Source: an uncultured Cytophagales bacterium (GTDB taxonomy: Bacteria; Bacteroidota; Bacteroidia; Cytophagales; Thermonemataceae). Taken from it: a stretch of 64,000 nucleotides of DNA. Both the position numbers and the translations under genes were made by a program. Shown piece after piece: positions 53,561 to 62,375 of this stretch (its first letter is position 1; each line of letters opens with the position of its first letter). The notes beneath the pieces are model-generated. The model was not told where the DNA came from and did no database searches. It saw nothing but the letters and a program-made list of their open reading frames with translations. The DNA is taken from assembly GCA_937911505.1 (NCBI GenBank), contig CALEMF010000017.1, positions 124,001-188,000 on the forward strand. Direction: 5' to 3'.

Positions 53561-54691
53561 ATGAAATTTGATCTTCTCTGTACAGATACTGAAACGCAAG
53601 CACGCGCTGGTACAATCGTTACAGACCATGGTAAGATAGACACCCCTATCTTTATGCCTGTAGGTACAGCGGGTACTGTAAAAGGTATACATCAACGAGA
53701 GCTGGAAGAAGATGTACAAGCGGCCATCATCTTGGGTAATACTTATCACTTACTGTTGCGGCCAGGGCTAGAGATAATAGAAGGTGCAGGTGGATTACAT
53801 CAGTTCAATGGCTGGCGCAAACCAATTTTAACAGATAGTGGTGGTTATCAGGTATACTCACTTGCTGAGAAAAGAAAAATTACTGAAGAAGGGGTACGTT
53901 TTCAGTCACACATTGATGGCGCCTATCATTTTTTCTCACCAGAGTACGTCATGGATATCCAAAAAAGTATTGGTGCAGACATCATCATGGCCTTTGATGA
54001 ATGTACGCCTTATCCTTGTGATTACACTTACGCCAAAGCGTCTATGCACTTGACGCATCGCTGGCTAAAACGCTGTTGTGAGCGCTTTGATGCCACAGAG
54101 AGCCGTTATGATTACCAACAAACACTTTTTCCTATTGTACAAGGCAGCACCTACAAAGACTTGAGAAAGGCCTCTGCAGAACAAATTGCAGCACAAGACA
54201 GAGAAGGAAACGCTATCGGTGGGCTTTCAGTAGGAGAACCCGCAGAAATGATGTACGAAATGACAGCACTGGTCTGTGATATTCTTCCTAAAGACAAGCC
54301 ACGCTATTTAATGGGTGTGGGTACACCTGCGAACATATTAGAAAATATTGACTTAGGCGTGGATATGTTTGATTGCGTAATGCCTACACGGAACGCCCGT
54401 AACGGGATGCTATTTACGACTCAAGGCATTATTAATATTCGTAATGAAAGATGGAAGAATGACTTCTCAGCGATTGACGAAACACTGGGAGGGTATGTAA
54501 GCACTGCCTACTCCAGAGCTTATTTGCGTCATCTTATCGTTAATAAAGAGATGCTAGGAGCTATGATTGCTAGCATCCATAACCTTACTTTTTATTTGTG
54601 GCTAGTAAGGCAGGCCAGACAACAAATCATTGAGGGCAGTTTTAAAAAATGGAAAACCCGAATGGTAGCGCAAGTAATGCAGCGCTTATAA
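53561..54691 (+). CDS. tgt: tRNA-guanine transglycosylase (queuine/preQ1 insertion)
   Basis: Tgt exchanges guanine-34 for preQ1 in tRNAs with GUN anticodons. It has TPIFMPVGTAGTVKG (about 28-42), LTDSGGYQVYSL with the catalytic Asp (about 90-101), GGLSVGEP (about 220-227) and MPTRNARNGMLFT with the second catalytic Asp in VDMFDCVMPTRNAR. The zinc CxCxxC of E. coli Tgt is not seen: the corresponding stretch reads DETLGGYVSTAYSRAYLRHL. Length (376) is normal. Confidence 0.92.
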   Translation: MKFDLLCTDTETQARAGTIVTDHGKIDTPIFMPVGTAGTVKGIHQRELEEDVQAAIILGNTYHLLLRPGLEIIEGAGGLHQFNGWRKPILTDSGGYQVYSLAEKRKITEEGVRFQSHIDGAYHFFSPEYVMDIQKSIGADIIMAFDECTPYPCDYTYAKASMHLTHRWLKRCCERFDATESRYDYQQTLFPIVQGSTYKDLRKASAEQIAAQDREGNAIGGLSVGEPAEMMYEMTALVCDILPKDKPRYLMGVGTPANILENIDLGVDMFDCVMPTRNARNGMLFTTQGIINIRNERWKNDFSAIDETLGGYVSTAYSRAYLRHLIVNKEMLGAMIASIHNLTFYLWLVRQARQQIIEGSFKKWKTRMVAQVMQRL

Positions 54692-54713
54692 TAAGCTTTT
54701 AATATAGTATGTT

Positions 54714-56009
54714 ATGAACATCTACCAACAACTGAAAGAGAAAGAAGCCACTTTAGCAGTCATCGGTTTGGGATATGTAGGACTGCCTATCGCACTTGCT
54801 TTCGCTAGAAAGGTTAAAGTAATTGGCTTTGATGTCAACGAGCAACGCCTAGCGCTTATGCAGCAAGGCATAGACCCAAGTGGCGAACTCAGCAAACAAG
54901 ACTTTGAAGGCTGCGATATTACCTTTACGGCACAACTAGAAATATTGAAAACAGCTAACTTTTTTGTAGTCGCCGTGCCTACGCCTATAGATGAACACAA
55001 TACACCACAACTTACCTCACTCTTGAAAGCCACTGAAACGGTAGGAAAGGTATTGAAGAAAGGAGACTATGTTGTATTTGAATCTACTGTGTATCCTGGC
55101 TGTACAGAAGAAGACTGTCTCCCTCTTCTAGAAAGTACCTCAGGATTAGTTGGTGGAGAAGACTTTAAGATAGGGTATTCTCCAGAGCGTATCAATCCGG
55201 GCGATAAGCAACATACGCTAGCTACGATTGTAAAAGTAGTCGCTGGCTGTGATGAAGAAGCCTTGGTACAAATTGCACAAGTCTACGAAATGGTGGTAGA
55301 AGCAGGGGTACACAAGGCTTCTTCCATCAAAGTAGCTGAGGCAGCCAAGGTGATAGAGAATACGCAGCGAGATGTAAACATAGCCTTGATGAATGAGCTT
55401 TCTATTATCTTCGATAAAATGGATATTAATACCTACGAGGTGCTAGAAGCCGCAGGAACCAAATGGAATTTTCTGAAGTTTGTGCCAGGCTTGGTAGGTG
55501 GGCATTGTATAGGTGTCGACCCCTATTACCTTACCTACAAATCGCAAGAGCTAGGGTATATCCCTAAAGTGATTTTAAGTGGGCGGGCCATTAATGACGG
55601 TATGGGGGCGCATATTGCCAAGCGGCTAGTACAAATGATGCTGAAACAGGGGAGAAACATTGCCCAGACGAGCGCGCTGGTAATGGGGGTAACCTTCAAA
55701 GAAAATGTAGAAGACATCCGTAACTCAAAAGTAGTAGATCTCATCAATGAACTACGCTCTTTCAGTATAGCCGTAGACTGTGTAGATCCTAATGCTAACA
55801 AAGAAGAGTTCGAAGCAATTTATGGGTTGACATTACAAGCACAACCCAAGGGGCATTATGATGTAATCATTTTGGCAGTCAATCATCACGAATACTTACA
55901 AATGAACGAGCAAGATATCAGCCAATGGGCAAAAGAAGACACGCTGTTTGTAGATATTAAGGGAAGTTTTCGGGATAAGATAAAAGGAATAGACTACTGG
56001 AGCTTATAG
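54714..56009 (+). CDS. UDP-N-acetylhexosamine 6-dehydrogenase (WbpO/TviB-type)
   Basis: The 431-residue NAD-dependent enzyme oxidises C6 of a UDP-sugar to a uronate for surface polysaccharide. It has VIGLGYVGLPIALAFA (about 16-31), EGCDITFTAQ, and the catalytic Cys in PGLVGGHCIGVDPYYLTYK (about 256-274), where GGHCIGVDPYYL is typical of the UDP-GlcNAc/GalNAc group rather than UDP-glucose dehydrogenases. The C-terminal domain has MGVTFKENVEDIRNSK. It opens the sugar-nucleotide cluster, although a strong terminator follows it. Confidence 0.85.
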   Translation: MNIYQQLKEKEATLAVIGLGYVGLPIALAFARKVKVIGFDVNEQRLALMQQGIDPSGELSKQDFEGCDITFTAQLEILKTANFFVVAVPTPIDEHNTPQLTSLLKATETVGKVLKKGDYVVFESTVYPGCTEEDCLPLLESTSGLVGGEDFKIGYSPERINPGDKQHTLATIVKVVAGCDEEALVQIAQVYEMVVEAGVHKASSIKVAEAAKVIENTQRDVNIALMNELSIIFDKMDINTYEVLEAAGTKWNFLKFVPGLVGGHCIGVDPYYLTYKSQELGYIPKVILSGRAINDGMGAHIAKRLVQMMLKQGRNIAQTSALVMGVTFKENVEDIRNSKVVDLINELRSFSIAVDCVDPNANKEEFEAIYGLTLQAQPKGHYDVIILAVNHHEYLQMNEQDISQWAKEDTLFVDIKGSFRDKIKGIDYWSL

Positions 56010-56016
56010 GAAAATA

Positions 56017-56049
56017 AAAAGAGTTTTCTATTAGATAGAAAACTCTTTT
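56017..56049. terminator. Strong bidirectional terminator
   Basis: AAAAGAGTTTTCTAT pairs perfectly with ATAGAAAACTCTTTT around TAG. It lies between the convergent dehydrogenase and the small membrane-protein gene. Confidence 0.88.
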
Positions 56050-56068
56050 CAATGTGAAAATATAATGT

Positions 56069-56530
56069 TTACAGTAATTCTAATAGAAGAAGTACTAATC
56101 CAACCACCAAAATAAGTACACCCAGTGCACTTGGGTCAACGAGTATCGCTAGAATCAATCCAATGATAATTAGGATCAGTCCAATTTTCATGTAATCGGT
56201 TCGTTTTGTGTCTTTTCTTTCTTTTACCTCTTGTGCTGCTTCTTTTACTTTATTCACTTCCTTTACTTCTTTCTTCAAGGACACAGGAGTAGGCTGCTCT
56301 TCTGTTGCGCGTGCCATGATAGGTGCTTTTTCTTGGGTCAATCGTGGCTTTACTTCTACAGGCGTAGCAACAGTAGCGGGTGCTTCCATCATTTCGTCCT
56401 CAGACGTAATTTCTGACTCTACATAGATTTGTGCTGCTCCTTCTGAAGAAAGCTCTTGTGCTTGTGCAAAGCCTGCTAGCAAAGAAAAAATAAAAATCCC
56501 TAAAAAAGTTGAGTTGAATAGTGTATTCAT
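56069..56530 (-). CDS. Exported protein with C-terminal membrane segments, unknown function
   Basis: The 153-residue protein has a signal peptide (MNTLFNSTFLGIFIFSLLAGFAQAQ). A Glu/Lys/Pro-rich low-complexity middle (about 25-108) follows, and two hydrophobic stretches end it (MKIGLILIIIGLILAILVDP, ALGVLILVVGLVLLLLELL). No family recognised. It is a single gene between a terminator and the galE start region, oriented against the polysaccharide cluster. Confidence 0.6.
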   Translation of the reverse strand: MNTLFNSTFLGIFIFSLLAGFAQAQELSSEGAAQIYVESEITSEDEMMEAPATVATPVEVKPRLTQEKAPIMARATEEQPTPVSLKKEVKEVNKVKEAAQEVKERKDTKRTDYMKIGLILIIIGLILAILVDPSALGVLILVVGLVLLLLELL

Positions 56531-56632
56531 TGAATGTGTAATTTTGGTGAATTTTATTTGTGAAGTTAAATATAAAAAAAGAATCGAAAAAGTTTTTTAC
56601 TTTTACGCAAACTTAGCTATAAAGTTGATTTT

Positions 56633-57655
56633 ATGAAGATTTTGGTAACTGGTGGTGCAGGATTTATCGGGTCGCATACGGTAGTGGCTTTACAACAAAA
56701 TGGTTTTGAAACAGTCATCGTAGACAATCTATCTAATGCGCAAGACACCGTTATACAAGCGCTTGAAAAAATCGTAAAGAAAAAACTTACTTTTCATCAA
56801 GGAGATTGTAACGATGCCGCTTTTTTGAGTGAAGTATTTAAGCAACATACTATAGAAGGGGTGATTCACTTTGCTGCATATAAGGCCGTAGGCGAGTCTG
56901 TGAAGTCACCTTTGAAGTACTACCAAAACAACTTGAATTCCCTGATGACTTTATTGCAACAAATGGAGGCATCTCAGACAAGAAATCTCGTTTTTTCTTC
57001 TTCTTGCACGGTGTATGGTCAGCCTGACCAACTTCCTGTAACTGAAGACTCTCCCATTAAATTGGCCACCTCTCCCTACGGAAATACAAAGCAGGTATGT
57101 GAGGAGATCATCAGCGACTGTATAGCTGCTCATATGCCTATTAAGGCACTAGTGCTTAGGTATTTTAATCCCATTGGGGCGCACGCTAGCGCGTTGATAG
57201 GCGAGCTACCAATAGGTGTGCCTAACAACCTAATACCCTATGTGACACAAACGGCAGCGGGTATCAGAAAGGAACTGAGCATCTTTGGAGACGATTACGA
57301 AACGCCCGATGGCACCTGTATCAGAGATTATATCCACGTAATGGATTTAGCACAAGCTCATGTAAAAGCGCTACAGTTCTTGCAAGCCCGATCCGTAGCA
57401 AGCTTTTACGATACCGTCAACATTGGTACTGGCGAAGGAAAATCGGTAATGGAAGTAGTGAAGGCTTTCATAAAAACTACCCAAGTAGCCTTACATTATA
57501 CAATAGCCGAGCGACGAGCAGGTGACATAGAGCAGATCTATGCCAATGCCGACAAGGCCAAACGTTTGTTAGGTTGGGAAGCAAAGCATAGCCTAGAAGA
57601 AGCACTGGGAGATGCTTGGCGCTGGCAACAGCAACTAGAGAAGAAAAAAAGTTAA
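56633..57655 (+). CDS. galE: UDP-glucose 4-epimerase
   Basis: The 340-residue SDR has VTGGAGFIGSHTVVALQQNG at the N-terminus, VIHFAAYKAVGESVKSPLKYY (about 77-97), the catalytic SSSCTVYG (about 122-129), and YGNTK (the YxxxK pair, about 146-150). The sequence YFNPIGAH (about 174-181) and RDYIHVMDLA confirm the GalE subgroup. It interconverts UDP-glucose and UDP-galactose. It is followed after 13 nt by rfbB. Confidence 0.93.
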   Translation: MKILVTGGAGFIGSHTVVALQQNGFETVIVDNLSNAQDTVIQALEKIVKKKLTFHQGDCNDAAFLSEVFKQHTIEGVIHFAAYKAVGESVKSPLKYYQNNLNSLMTLLQQMEASQTRNLVFSSSCTVYGQPDQLPVTEDSPIKLATSPYGNTKQVCEEIISDCIAAHMPIKALVLRYFNPIGAHASALIGELPIGVPNNLIPYVTQTAAGIRKELSIFGDDYETPDGTCIRDYIHVMDLAQAHVKALQFLQARSVASFYDTVNIGTGEGKSVMEVVKAFIKTTQVALHYTIAERRAGDIEQIYANADKAKRLLGWEAKHSLEEALGDAWRWQQQLEKKKS

Positions 57656-57668
57656 AAATATCCTCGCA

Positions 57669-58724
57669 ATGGAGAAAATACTGATTACTGGTGGTGCAGG
57701 ATTTATTGGCTCTCACGTAGCGAAGCGTTTTGTCAATACTTATCCACAATACCATATTTACAATCTGGATGCCCTTACTTATGCAGGTAATTTGGAAAAC
57801 TTGAGAGAGATAGAACGGGCTCCTAATTATACTTTCATCAAAGGCGATATTACACAGGCCGATCAGGTAAGTCAGTTATTCACGCAACACGATTTTAAGG
57901 GCGTGATTCACTTGGCCGCAGAGTCGCACGTAGATCGCTCCATTACGAATCCTTCTGCCTTTGTGATGACCAACGTGATAGGAACGGTGAACTTACTCAA
58001 TGCGGCCAAAGCAGCTTGGCAAGATGACCTAGCCGCTCACTTGTTTTATCATATCTCTACAGACGAGGTATACGGCTCTCTTCACCAACCAGAAGACTTC
58101 TTTGTAGAAACAACACCTTACGATCCACAGTCGCCTTATTCCGCCTCTAAGGCAAGCTCTGATCACTTTGTAAGGGCTTATCACAATACGTACGGGTTGC
58201 CCATCGTCATTTCTAACTGTTCTAATAATTACGGGCCCTATCAATTTCCTGAGAAGCTTATCCCACTTTTCATTAATAATATTCGCCACCAAAAGCCCCT
58301 ACCTGTATATGGAAAAGGAGAAAATGTACGTGATTGGCTCTACGTAGTAGACCATGCCCAAGCCATTGATACTGTTTTTCATAAAGGAAAGGTAGGTGAA
58401 ACGTATAACATTGGTGGCTTTAATGAATGGAAGAACATAGACCTTGTAAAATTACTTTGTAAAGTAACGGATCAGCAGTTAGGGCAGCCTGTAGGAACGG
58501 CTGAACAACTCATTACCTTCGTAAAAGATCGGGCTGGACACGACCTACGGTACGCCATTGATGCCAAGAAGATTATGAACGAGCTAGGTTGGCAACCTAG
58601 CCTTCAATTTGAGGAAGGGCTACAAAAAACGGTCGAATGGTATCTAGCGAATGGCGATTGGTTGGATCATATCACCACAGGGGCCTATCAAAAATATTAT
58701 GAACAGCAATACGAGCGTCGTTGA
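57669..58724 (+). CDS. rfbB: dTDP-glucose 4,6-dehydratase
   Basis: The 351-residue extended SDR catalyses the second step of dTDP-L-rhamnose or other dTDP-deoxysugar synthesis. It has ITGGAGFIGSHVAKRF, HLAAESHVDRSITNPSAF (about 80-97), ISTDEVYGSL (about 124-133) and YSASKASSDHFVRAYHNTYGLP with the YxxxK pair. The end overlaps the ABC ATPase start by 4 nt (ATGA). rfbA is in the same cluster at 61.5 kb, but rfbC and rfbD are not seen here. Confidence 0.94.
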   Translation: MEKILITGGAGFIGSHVAKRFVNTYPQYHIYNLDALTYAGNLENLREIERAPNYTFIKGDITQADQVSQLFTQHDFKGVIHLAAESHVDRSITNPSAFVMTNVIGTVNLLNAAKAAWQDDLAAHLFYHISTDEVYGSLHQPEDFFVETTPYDPQSPYSASKASSDHFVRAYHNTYGLPIVISNCSNNYGPYQFPEKLIPLFINNIRHQKPLPVYGKGENVRDWLYVVDHAQAIDTVFHKGKVGETYNIGGFNEWKNIDLVKLLCKVTDQQLGQPVGTAEQLITFVKDRAGHDLRYAIDAKKIMNELGWQPSLQFEEGLQKTVEWYLANGDWLDHITTGAYQKYYEQQYERR

Positions 58725-59353
58725 TGTTGCGAATAGAAGCTTTTAAGAAATTGTATGGTGATTATCTGGCTCTAGAAATTCCACATTTAGCAATAGAGGA
58801 AGGTATTTATTGGATCAAAGGAGATAATGGCGCAGGGAAATCTACTTTCTTTAAGGCCTTGGCTGGGCTACTTCCCTTTGAAGGAGAGGTAGAGGTAAAT
58901 GGTATTTCCATCAAAAAGCAACCGATTGCTTATCGTTTAAAAGTAAACTACAGTGAAGCTGAACCACAGTTTCCTTCTTTTCTTACCGCCAAAGACTTAC
59001 TTACCTTCTTTGCTAAGACAAAACAGGCTCCTTCAGAACAAATAGAGGAATTGATCACTGTCTTTGGCATGAAAGACTATTGGACACAACCTTGTAGTAC
59101 TTATTCGAGTGGTATGTTGAAGAAACTCTCGTTAACGCTAGGTTTTATAGGAAATCCAACCTTGATTATCTTAGATGAACCACTTATTACCATCGATGAG
59201 CAAGCAAAAGAAACGCTTTATCACTTGATTGAACAATATAGAGCAAAAATGGGAACCTCCTTTCTTCTTTCTTCACATCATCAATTTCAGTTAGAAGCAC
59301 TGGCAGTAAACGGACGCTTCTTAGTACAGTCACAAACGATTCAGCCTCTATGA
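58721..59353 (+). CDS. ABC transporter ATP-binding protein
   Basis: The 210-residue ATPase has the P-loop GDNGAGKSTFF (about 34-44), an ABC signature seen as YSSGMLKKLSLTLG (about 127-140) and Walker B LIILDEPLITID (about 146-157), followed by an HH switch (SSHHQFQ). The signature is SSGM, a slight deviation from LSGGQ. It overlaps rfbB and the next membrane gene by 4 nt each, so it is translationally coupled. Its job in a polysaccharide cluster is not clear: the usual O-antigen exporter ATPase is longer, with a C-terminal binding domain. Confidence 0.87.
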   Translation: MMLRIEAFKKLYGDYLALEIPHLAIEEGIYWIKGDNGAGKSTFFKALAGLLPFEGEVEVNGISIKKQPIAYRLKVNYSEAEPQFPSFLTAKDLLTFFAKTKQAPSEQIEELITVFGMKDYWTQPCSTYSSGMLKKLSLTLGFIGNPTLIILDEPLITIDEQAKETLYHLIEQYRAKMGTSFLLSSHHQFQLEALAVNGRFLVQSQTIQPL

Positions 59354-60441
59354 GTGCAGTAATCAATAAGGTGCTGTGGAGAACACTGGTCATTACTTTT
59401 TATCGAGCTAATGTAGGCTTTTTCTCTTTAGTAATCTTCTTGTTATTTGGTTTTATTAGAGGGACAGAACACGTTTACTTGGCCAGCTTTCTCGTAAGTA
59501 AGATTACAACTACCCTTTTCGTATACATCGTTTGGGTTGTATATACCCTAAAAACAATACTTTTTGTATTAAAGCAATTACAAACCCCTGTTTACCATTT
59601 TATTTTTCAAATTAGACTCTTATCCATAAAACAACGTCTTTTACTGTGGGCAAGCATACAACTGGGTCTATTGTTACCTATACTTCTGTATGGAGTATTC
59701 TTGGGTACAGTAGCGATGAGTATGGTGCAAATGGGCATCATCCCTGTACTTTTATTCTACCTACTTACATTATTAGTAGTTGCTATAGGATGCTACGAAT
59801 ATAGAATCAGGCAAGCCCCTTTTGTCTCTTATCAACTCATCAATATTGATGGTTTCCACCAAAAATGGGTAAAACCTTACTGGAGTTATTTCATTCTCTA
59901 TCTACTAGGTAGTGATTTAAAGCTACTATTACTCAGCAAGCTCACTACTTGCGGCGTAATTAGTGTATTTCTTCATTTTTACGATTCTACTGTACTAGAT
60001 GAAAGGTATTTGGCTATGGCTGTACTATTTACCTCTACTGGTAATGTGGTGCTGATGCATCAACTATTTCTTTTCAAGCAAATACAGCTTGTATGTTTTA
60101 AAAATTTACCTCTTCCTATAAGACGTGATATTTCCCACTGCCTGCTCACCATACTATTACTTTGCTTGCCTGAACTGATGATCTTAGCCTATCAATTATG
60201 GCTTACCACCTTCTATGTTTTTACTATGTTATTGGGTGTTGCTTGGGCGTGGTTCTTATATACATTAAGCTATTTGCAATTAACACAAGAACAACTTATT
60301 GTGCGTATTTTCTTCCTCTTGACAGTGAGTGTATTTCTCATTTTAGGTAATTTACCTGTATGGTTAATGGCACTCATCTTTACTGTAGTAGGTATTTATC
60401 TTTACAGTAAAAACTATTACAAATCCGAAAATATCCTTTAA
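59350..60441 (+). CDS. ABC transporter membrane component, unknown substrate
   Basis: The 363-residue protein has about ten hydrophobic segments and no soluble domain. It shows no EAA loop of importers and is not an obvious ABC2_membrane family match. The start overlaps the ATPase stop by 4 nt, so it is the likely channel partner. A similar arrangement (short ATPase plus polytopic protein) exists in Bacteroidota export systems of unknown role. Identification rests on coupling and topology, not on a motif. Confidence 0.6.
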   Translation: MSAVINKVLWRTLVITFYRANVGFFSLVIFLLFGFIRGTEHVYLASFLVSKITTTLFVYIVWVVYTLKTILFVLKQLQTPVYHFIFQIRLLSIKQRLLLWASIQLGLLLPILLYGVFLGTVAMSMVQMGIIPVLLFYLLTLLVVAIGCYEYRIRQAPFVSYQLINIDGFHQKWVKPYWSYFILYLLGSDLKLLLLSKLTTCGVISVFLHFYDSTVLDERYLAMAVLFTSTGNVVLMHQLFLFKQIQLVCFKNLPLPIRRDISHCLLTILLLCLPELMILAYQLWLTTFYVFTMLLGVAWAWFLYTLSYLQLTQEQLIVRIFFLLTVSVFLILGNLPVWLMALIFTVVGIYLYSKNYYKSENIL

Positions 60442-60468
60442 TTTAGCTCTTCAGAAACGATTAGAAAG

Positions 60469-61473
60469 ATGTTCGATAACCCTTTTCATCAACAGGAGTT
60501 ACGTCCCCATCATTTCTTGATAACTGGCGGGGCTGGCTTTGTAGGTGCTAACTTAGTAGCCTATTTAGTAAAGTATGGCGCGGGGAAAGTACGTATCTTG
60601 GATAATTTGAGCACTGGTTTTATACACAATATACAGCCCTTTTTGGAGACAGACAGGGTAGAGTTTATAGAAGGGGACATCAGAGACTTACCTACTTGCC
60701 AAGCGGCTTGCCAAGATATTCACTTCGTACTTCATCAAGCAGCCCTCGGCTCGGTACCACGTAGCATTGATAATCCTATTGCTACTAACGAAGCCAACAT
60801 TACAGGCTTTCTAAATATGTTGGTTGCGGCCAAAGATAACCAAGTAAAGCGCTTTGTTTATGCGGCTTCGTCTTCTACTTATGGCGATAGCCAGCGACTT
60901 CCTAAGGTAGAAGAAGAAATTGGCAAGCCGCTATCACCCTATGCACTCACGAAGTACGTCAATGAGTTATACGCAGATGTATTTCATCGTACCTACGGGC
61001 TAGATTGTATTGGCTTGCGCTATTTTAACATTTACGGTCCCAAACAAAGCCCCGCAGGTGCCTATGCAGCAGTGATTCCGCTTTTTATCAAAGCAATTTT
61101 AGAAGGAGAAGCTCCTTATATTAATGGTGATGGAGAGCAAACGCGTGACTTTACTTTTGTTGAGAATGCCGTGCAGGCCAACATCAAAGCCGCATTAGCC
61201 CCGCAGAAAGCTGCCAATCAAATATACAATGTAGCCTGTGGAGAGCGTATCTCTATTAATCAACTTTTTCAGTACCTCAAGAATTTTGCGGGTACTAGCT
61301 TAGAGGCTATTCATCGAACTCCTAGGAAAGGCGATGTGAGAAATAGTTTAGCAGACATTACCAAGGCACAAAAATTACTCAACTACCAACCTAACATAAA
61401 AATAGAACAAGGATTAGAAATGACGTTTCAATGGTTTAAAAAAACCTACGAACAAATTGATCAAACCAACTAA
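60469..61473 (+). CDS. UDP-N-acetylglucosamine 4-epimerase type SDR (WbpP-like)
   Basis: The 334-residue extended SDR has LITGGAGFVGANLVAYLVKYG (about 16-36), HQAALGSVPRSIDNPIATNEAN (about 88-109), AASSSTYGDS (about 134-143) and YALTKYVNELYADVF with the YxxxK pair (about 158-162). The GSVPRSI and SSSTYGD pattern is characteristic of WbpP/Gne-type enzymes, which interconvert UDP-GlcNAc and UDP-GalNAc. With the 54.7 kb dehydrogenase it could supply UDP-GalNAcA. It is 27 nt downstream of the membrane gene. Confidence 0.85.
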   Translation: MFDNPFHQQELRPHHFLITGGAGFVGANLVAYLVKYGAGKVRILDNLSTGFIHNIQPFLETDRVEFIEGDIRDLPTCQAACQDIHFVLHQAALGSVPRSIDNPIATNEANITGFLNMLVAAKDNQVKRFVYAASSSTYGDSQRLPKVEEEIGKPLSPYALTKYVNELYADVFHRTYGLDCIGLRYFNIYGPKQSPAGAYAAVIPLFIKAILEGEAPYINGDGEQTRDFTFVENAVQANIKAALAPQKAANQIYNVACGERISINQLFQYLKNFAGTSLEAIHRTPRKGDVRNSLADITKAQKLLNYQPNIKIEQGLEMTFQWFKKTYEQIDQTN

Positions 61474-61495
61474 CGCACTTAACTAAATATAGCAA

Positions 61496-62368
61496 ATGAA
61501 GGGAATTATATTGGCTGGTGGCTCTGGTACACGCCTGCATCCACTTACTTTAGCAGTAAGCAAGCAAATGATGCCTGTTTATGATAAGCCCATGATTTAC
61601 TACCCGCTTTCTATCCTTTTAATGGCGCACATCCGAGAAATTCTTATTATTTCTACACCACACGATTTACCGCTTTTCAAAAGACTGCTAGGAGATGGCA
61701 GCCAGATAGGGTGTCGGTTCGAGTATGCTGTACAAGAAGTTCCTAATGGATTAGCCCAAGCCTTTGTTATTGGAGAAAAGTTTATTGGTAATGATAACGT
61801 AGCGTTGATTTTAGGAGATAATATTTTCTACGGATCAGGGCTCTCCAAGCTTTTACAAGCGAACACCGACCCCGCAGGAGGAATCATTTATGCCTACCAT
61901 GTGCACGATCCTGAGCGCTACGGTGTGGTAGAGTTCAACGAACAAGGAAAAGTGATTTCTATAGAAGAGAAACCAACAACGCCTAGGTCTAATTACGCTG
62001 TACCAGGCTTGTACTTTTACAATAATGAAGTAATAGAGATTGCTAAAAACTTACAACCTTCTGCGCGCGGAGAATATGAAATTACAGACGTAAATAAAGC
62101 CTACTTACAGCAAGGTAAGCTGGAAGTAAGTATTCTCAATAGAGGAACAGCATGGCTCGATACAGGTACGTTTGCCTCCTTGATGCAGGCGAGTCAGTTT
62201 GTACAAGTGATTGAGGAACGCCAAGGACTTAAGATAGGTTGTATTGAAGAGATTGCCTACAGAAGTGGGTTTATTGATGCCGAGCAACTCACCCATATTG
62301 CTACGCCCCTCTTAAAGAGCGGATACGGACAATATTTACTCAATGTGATCAAACAAAAAAACTATTAG
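61496..62368 (+). CDS. rfbA: Glucose-1-phosphate thymidylyltransferase
   Basis: RfbA makes dTDP-glucose from glucose-1-phosphate and dTTP, the first step of the rfb route. The 290-residue protein has [16 protein letters not shown] (about 3-18), KPMIYYPLS (about 31-39), [12 protein letters not shown] (about 106-117) and [17 protein letters not shown], with Asp and Glu residues of the nucleotidyltransferase site. The length fits the short RfbA form. It closes the cluster before the aminopeptidase gene, 7 nt away. Confidence 0.95.
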   Translation: MKGIILAGGSGTRLHPLTLAVSKQMMPVYDKPMIYYPLSILLMAHIREILIISTPHDLPLFKRLLGDGSQIGCRFEYAVQEVPNGLAQAFVIGEKFIGNDNVALILGDNIFYGSGLSKLLQANTDPAGGIIYAYHVHDPERYGVVEFNEQGKVISIEEKPTTPRSNYAVPGLYFYNNEVIEIAKNLQPSARGEYEITDVNKAYLQQGKLEVSILNRGTAWLDTGTFASLMQASQFVQVIEERQGLKIGCIEEIAYRSGFIDAEQLTHIATPLLKSGYGQYLLNVIKQKNY

Positions 62369-62375
62369 ATTTTTT

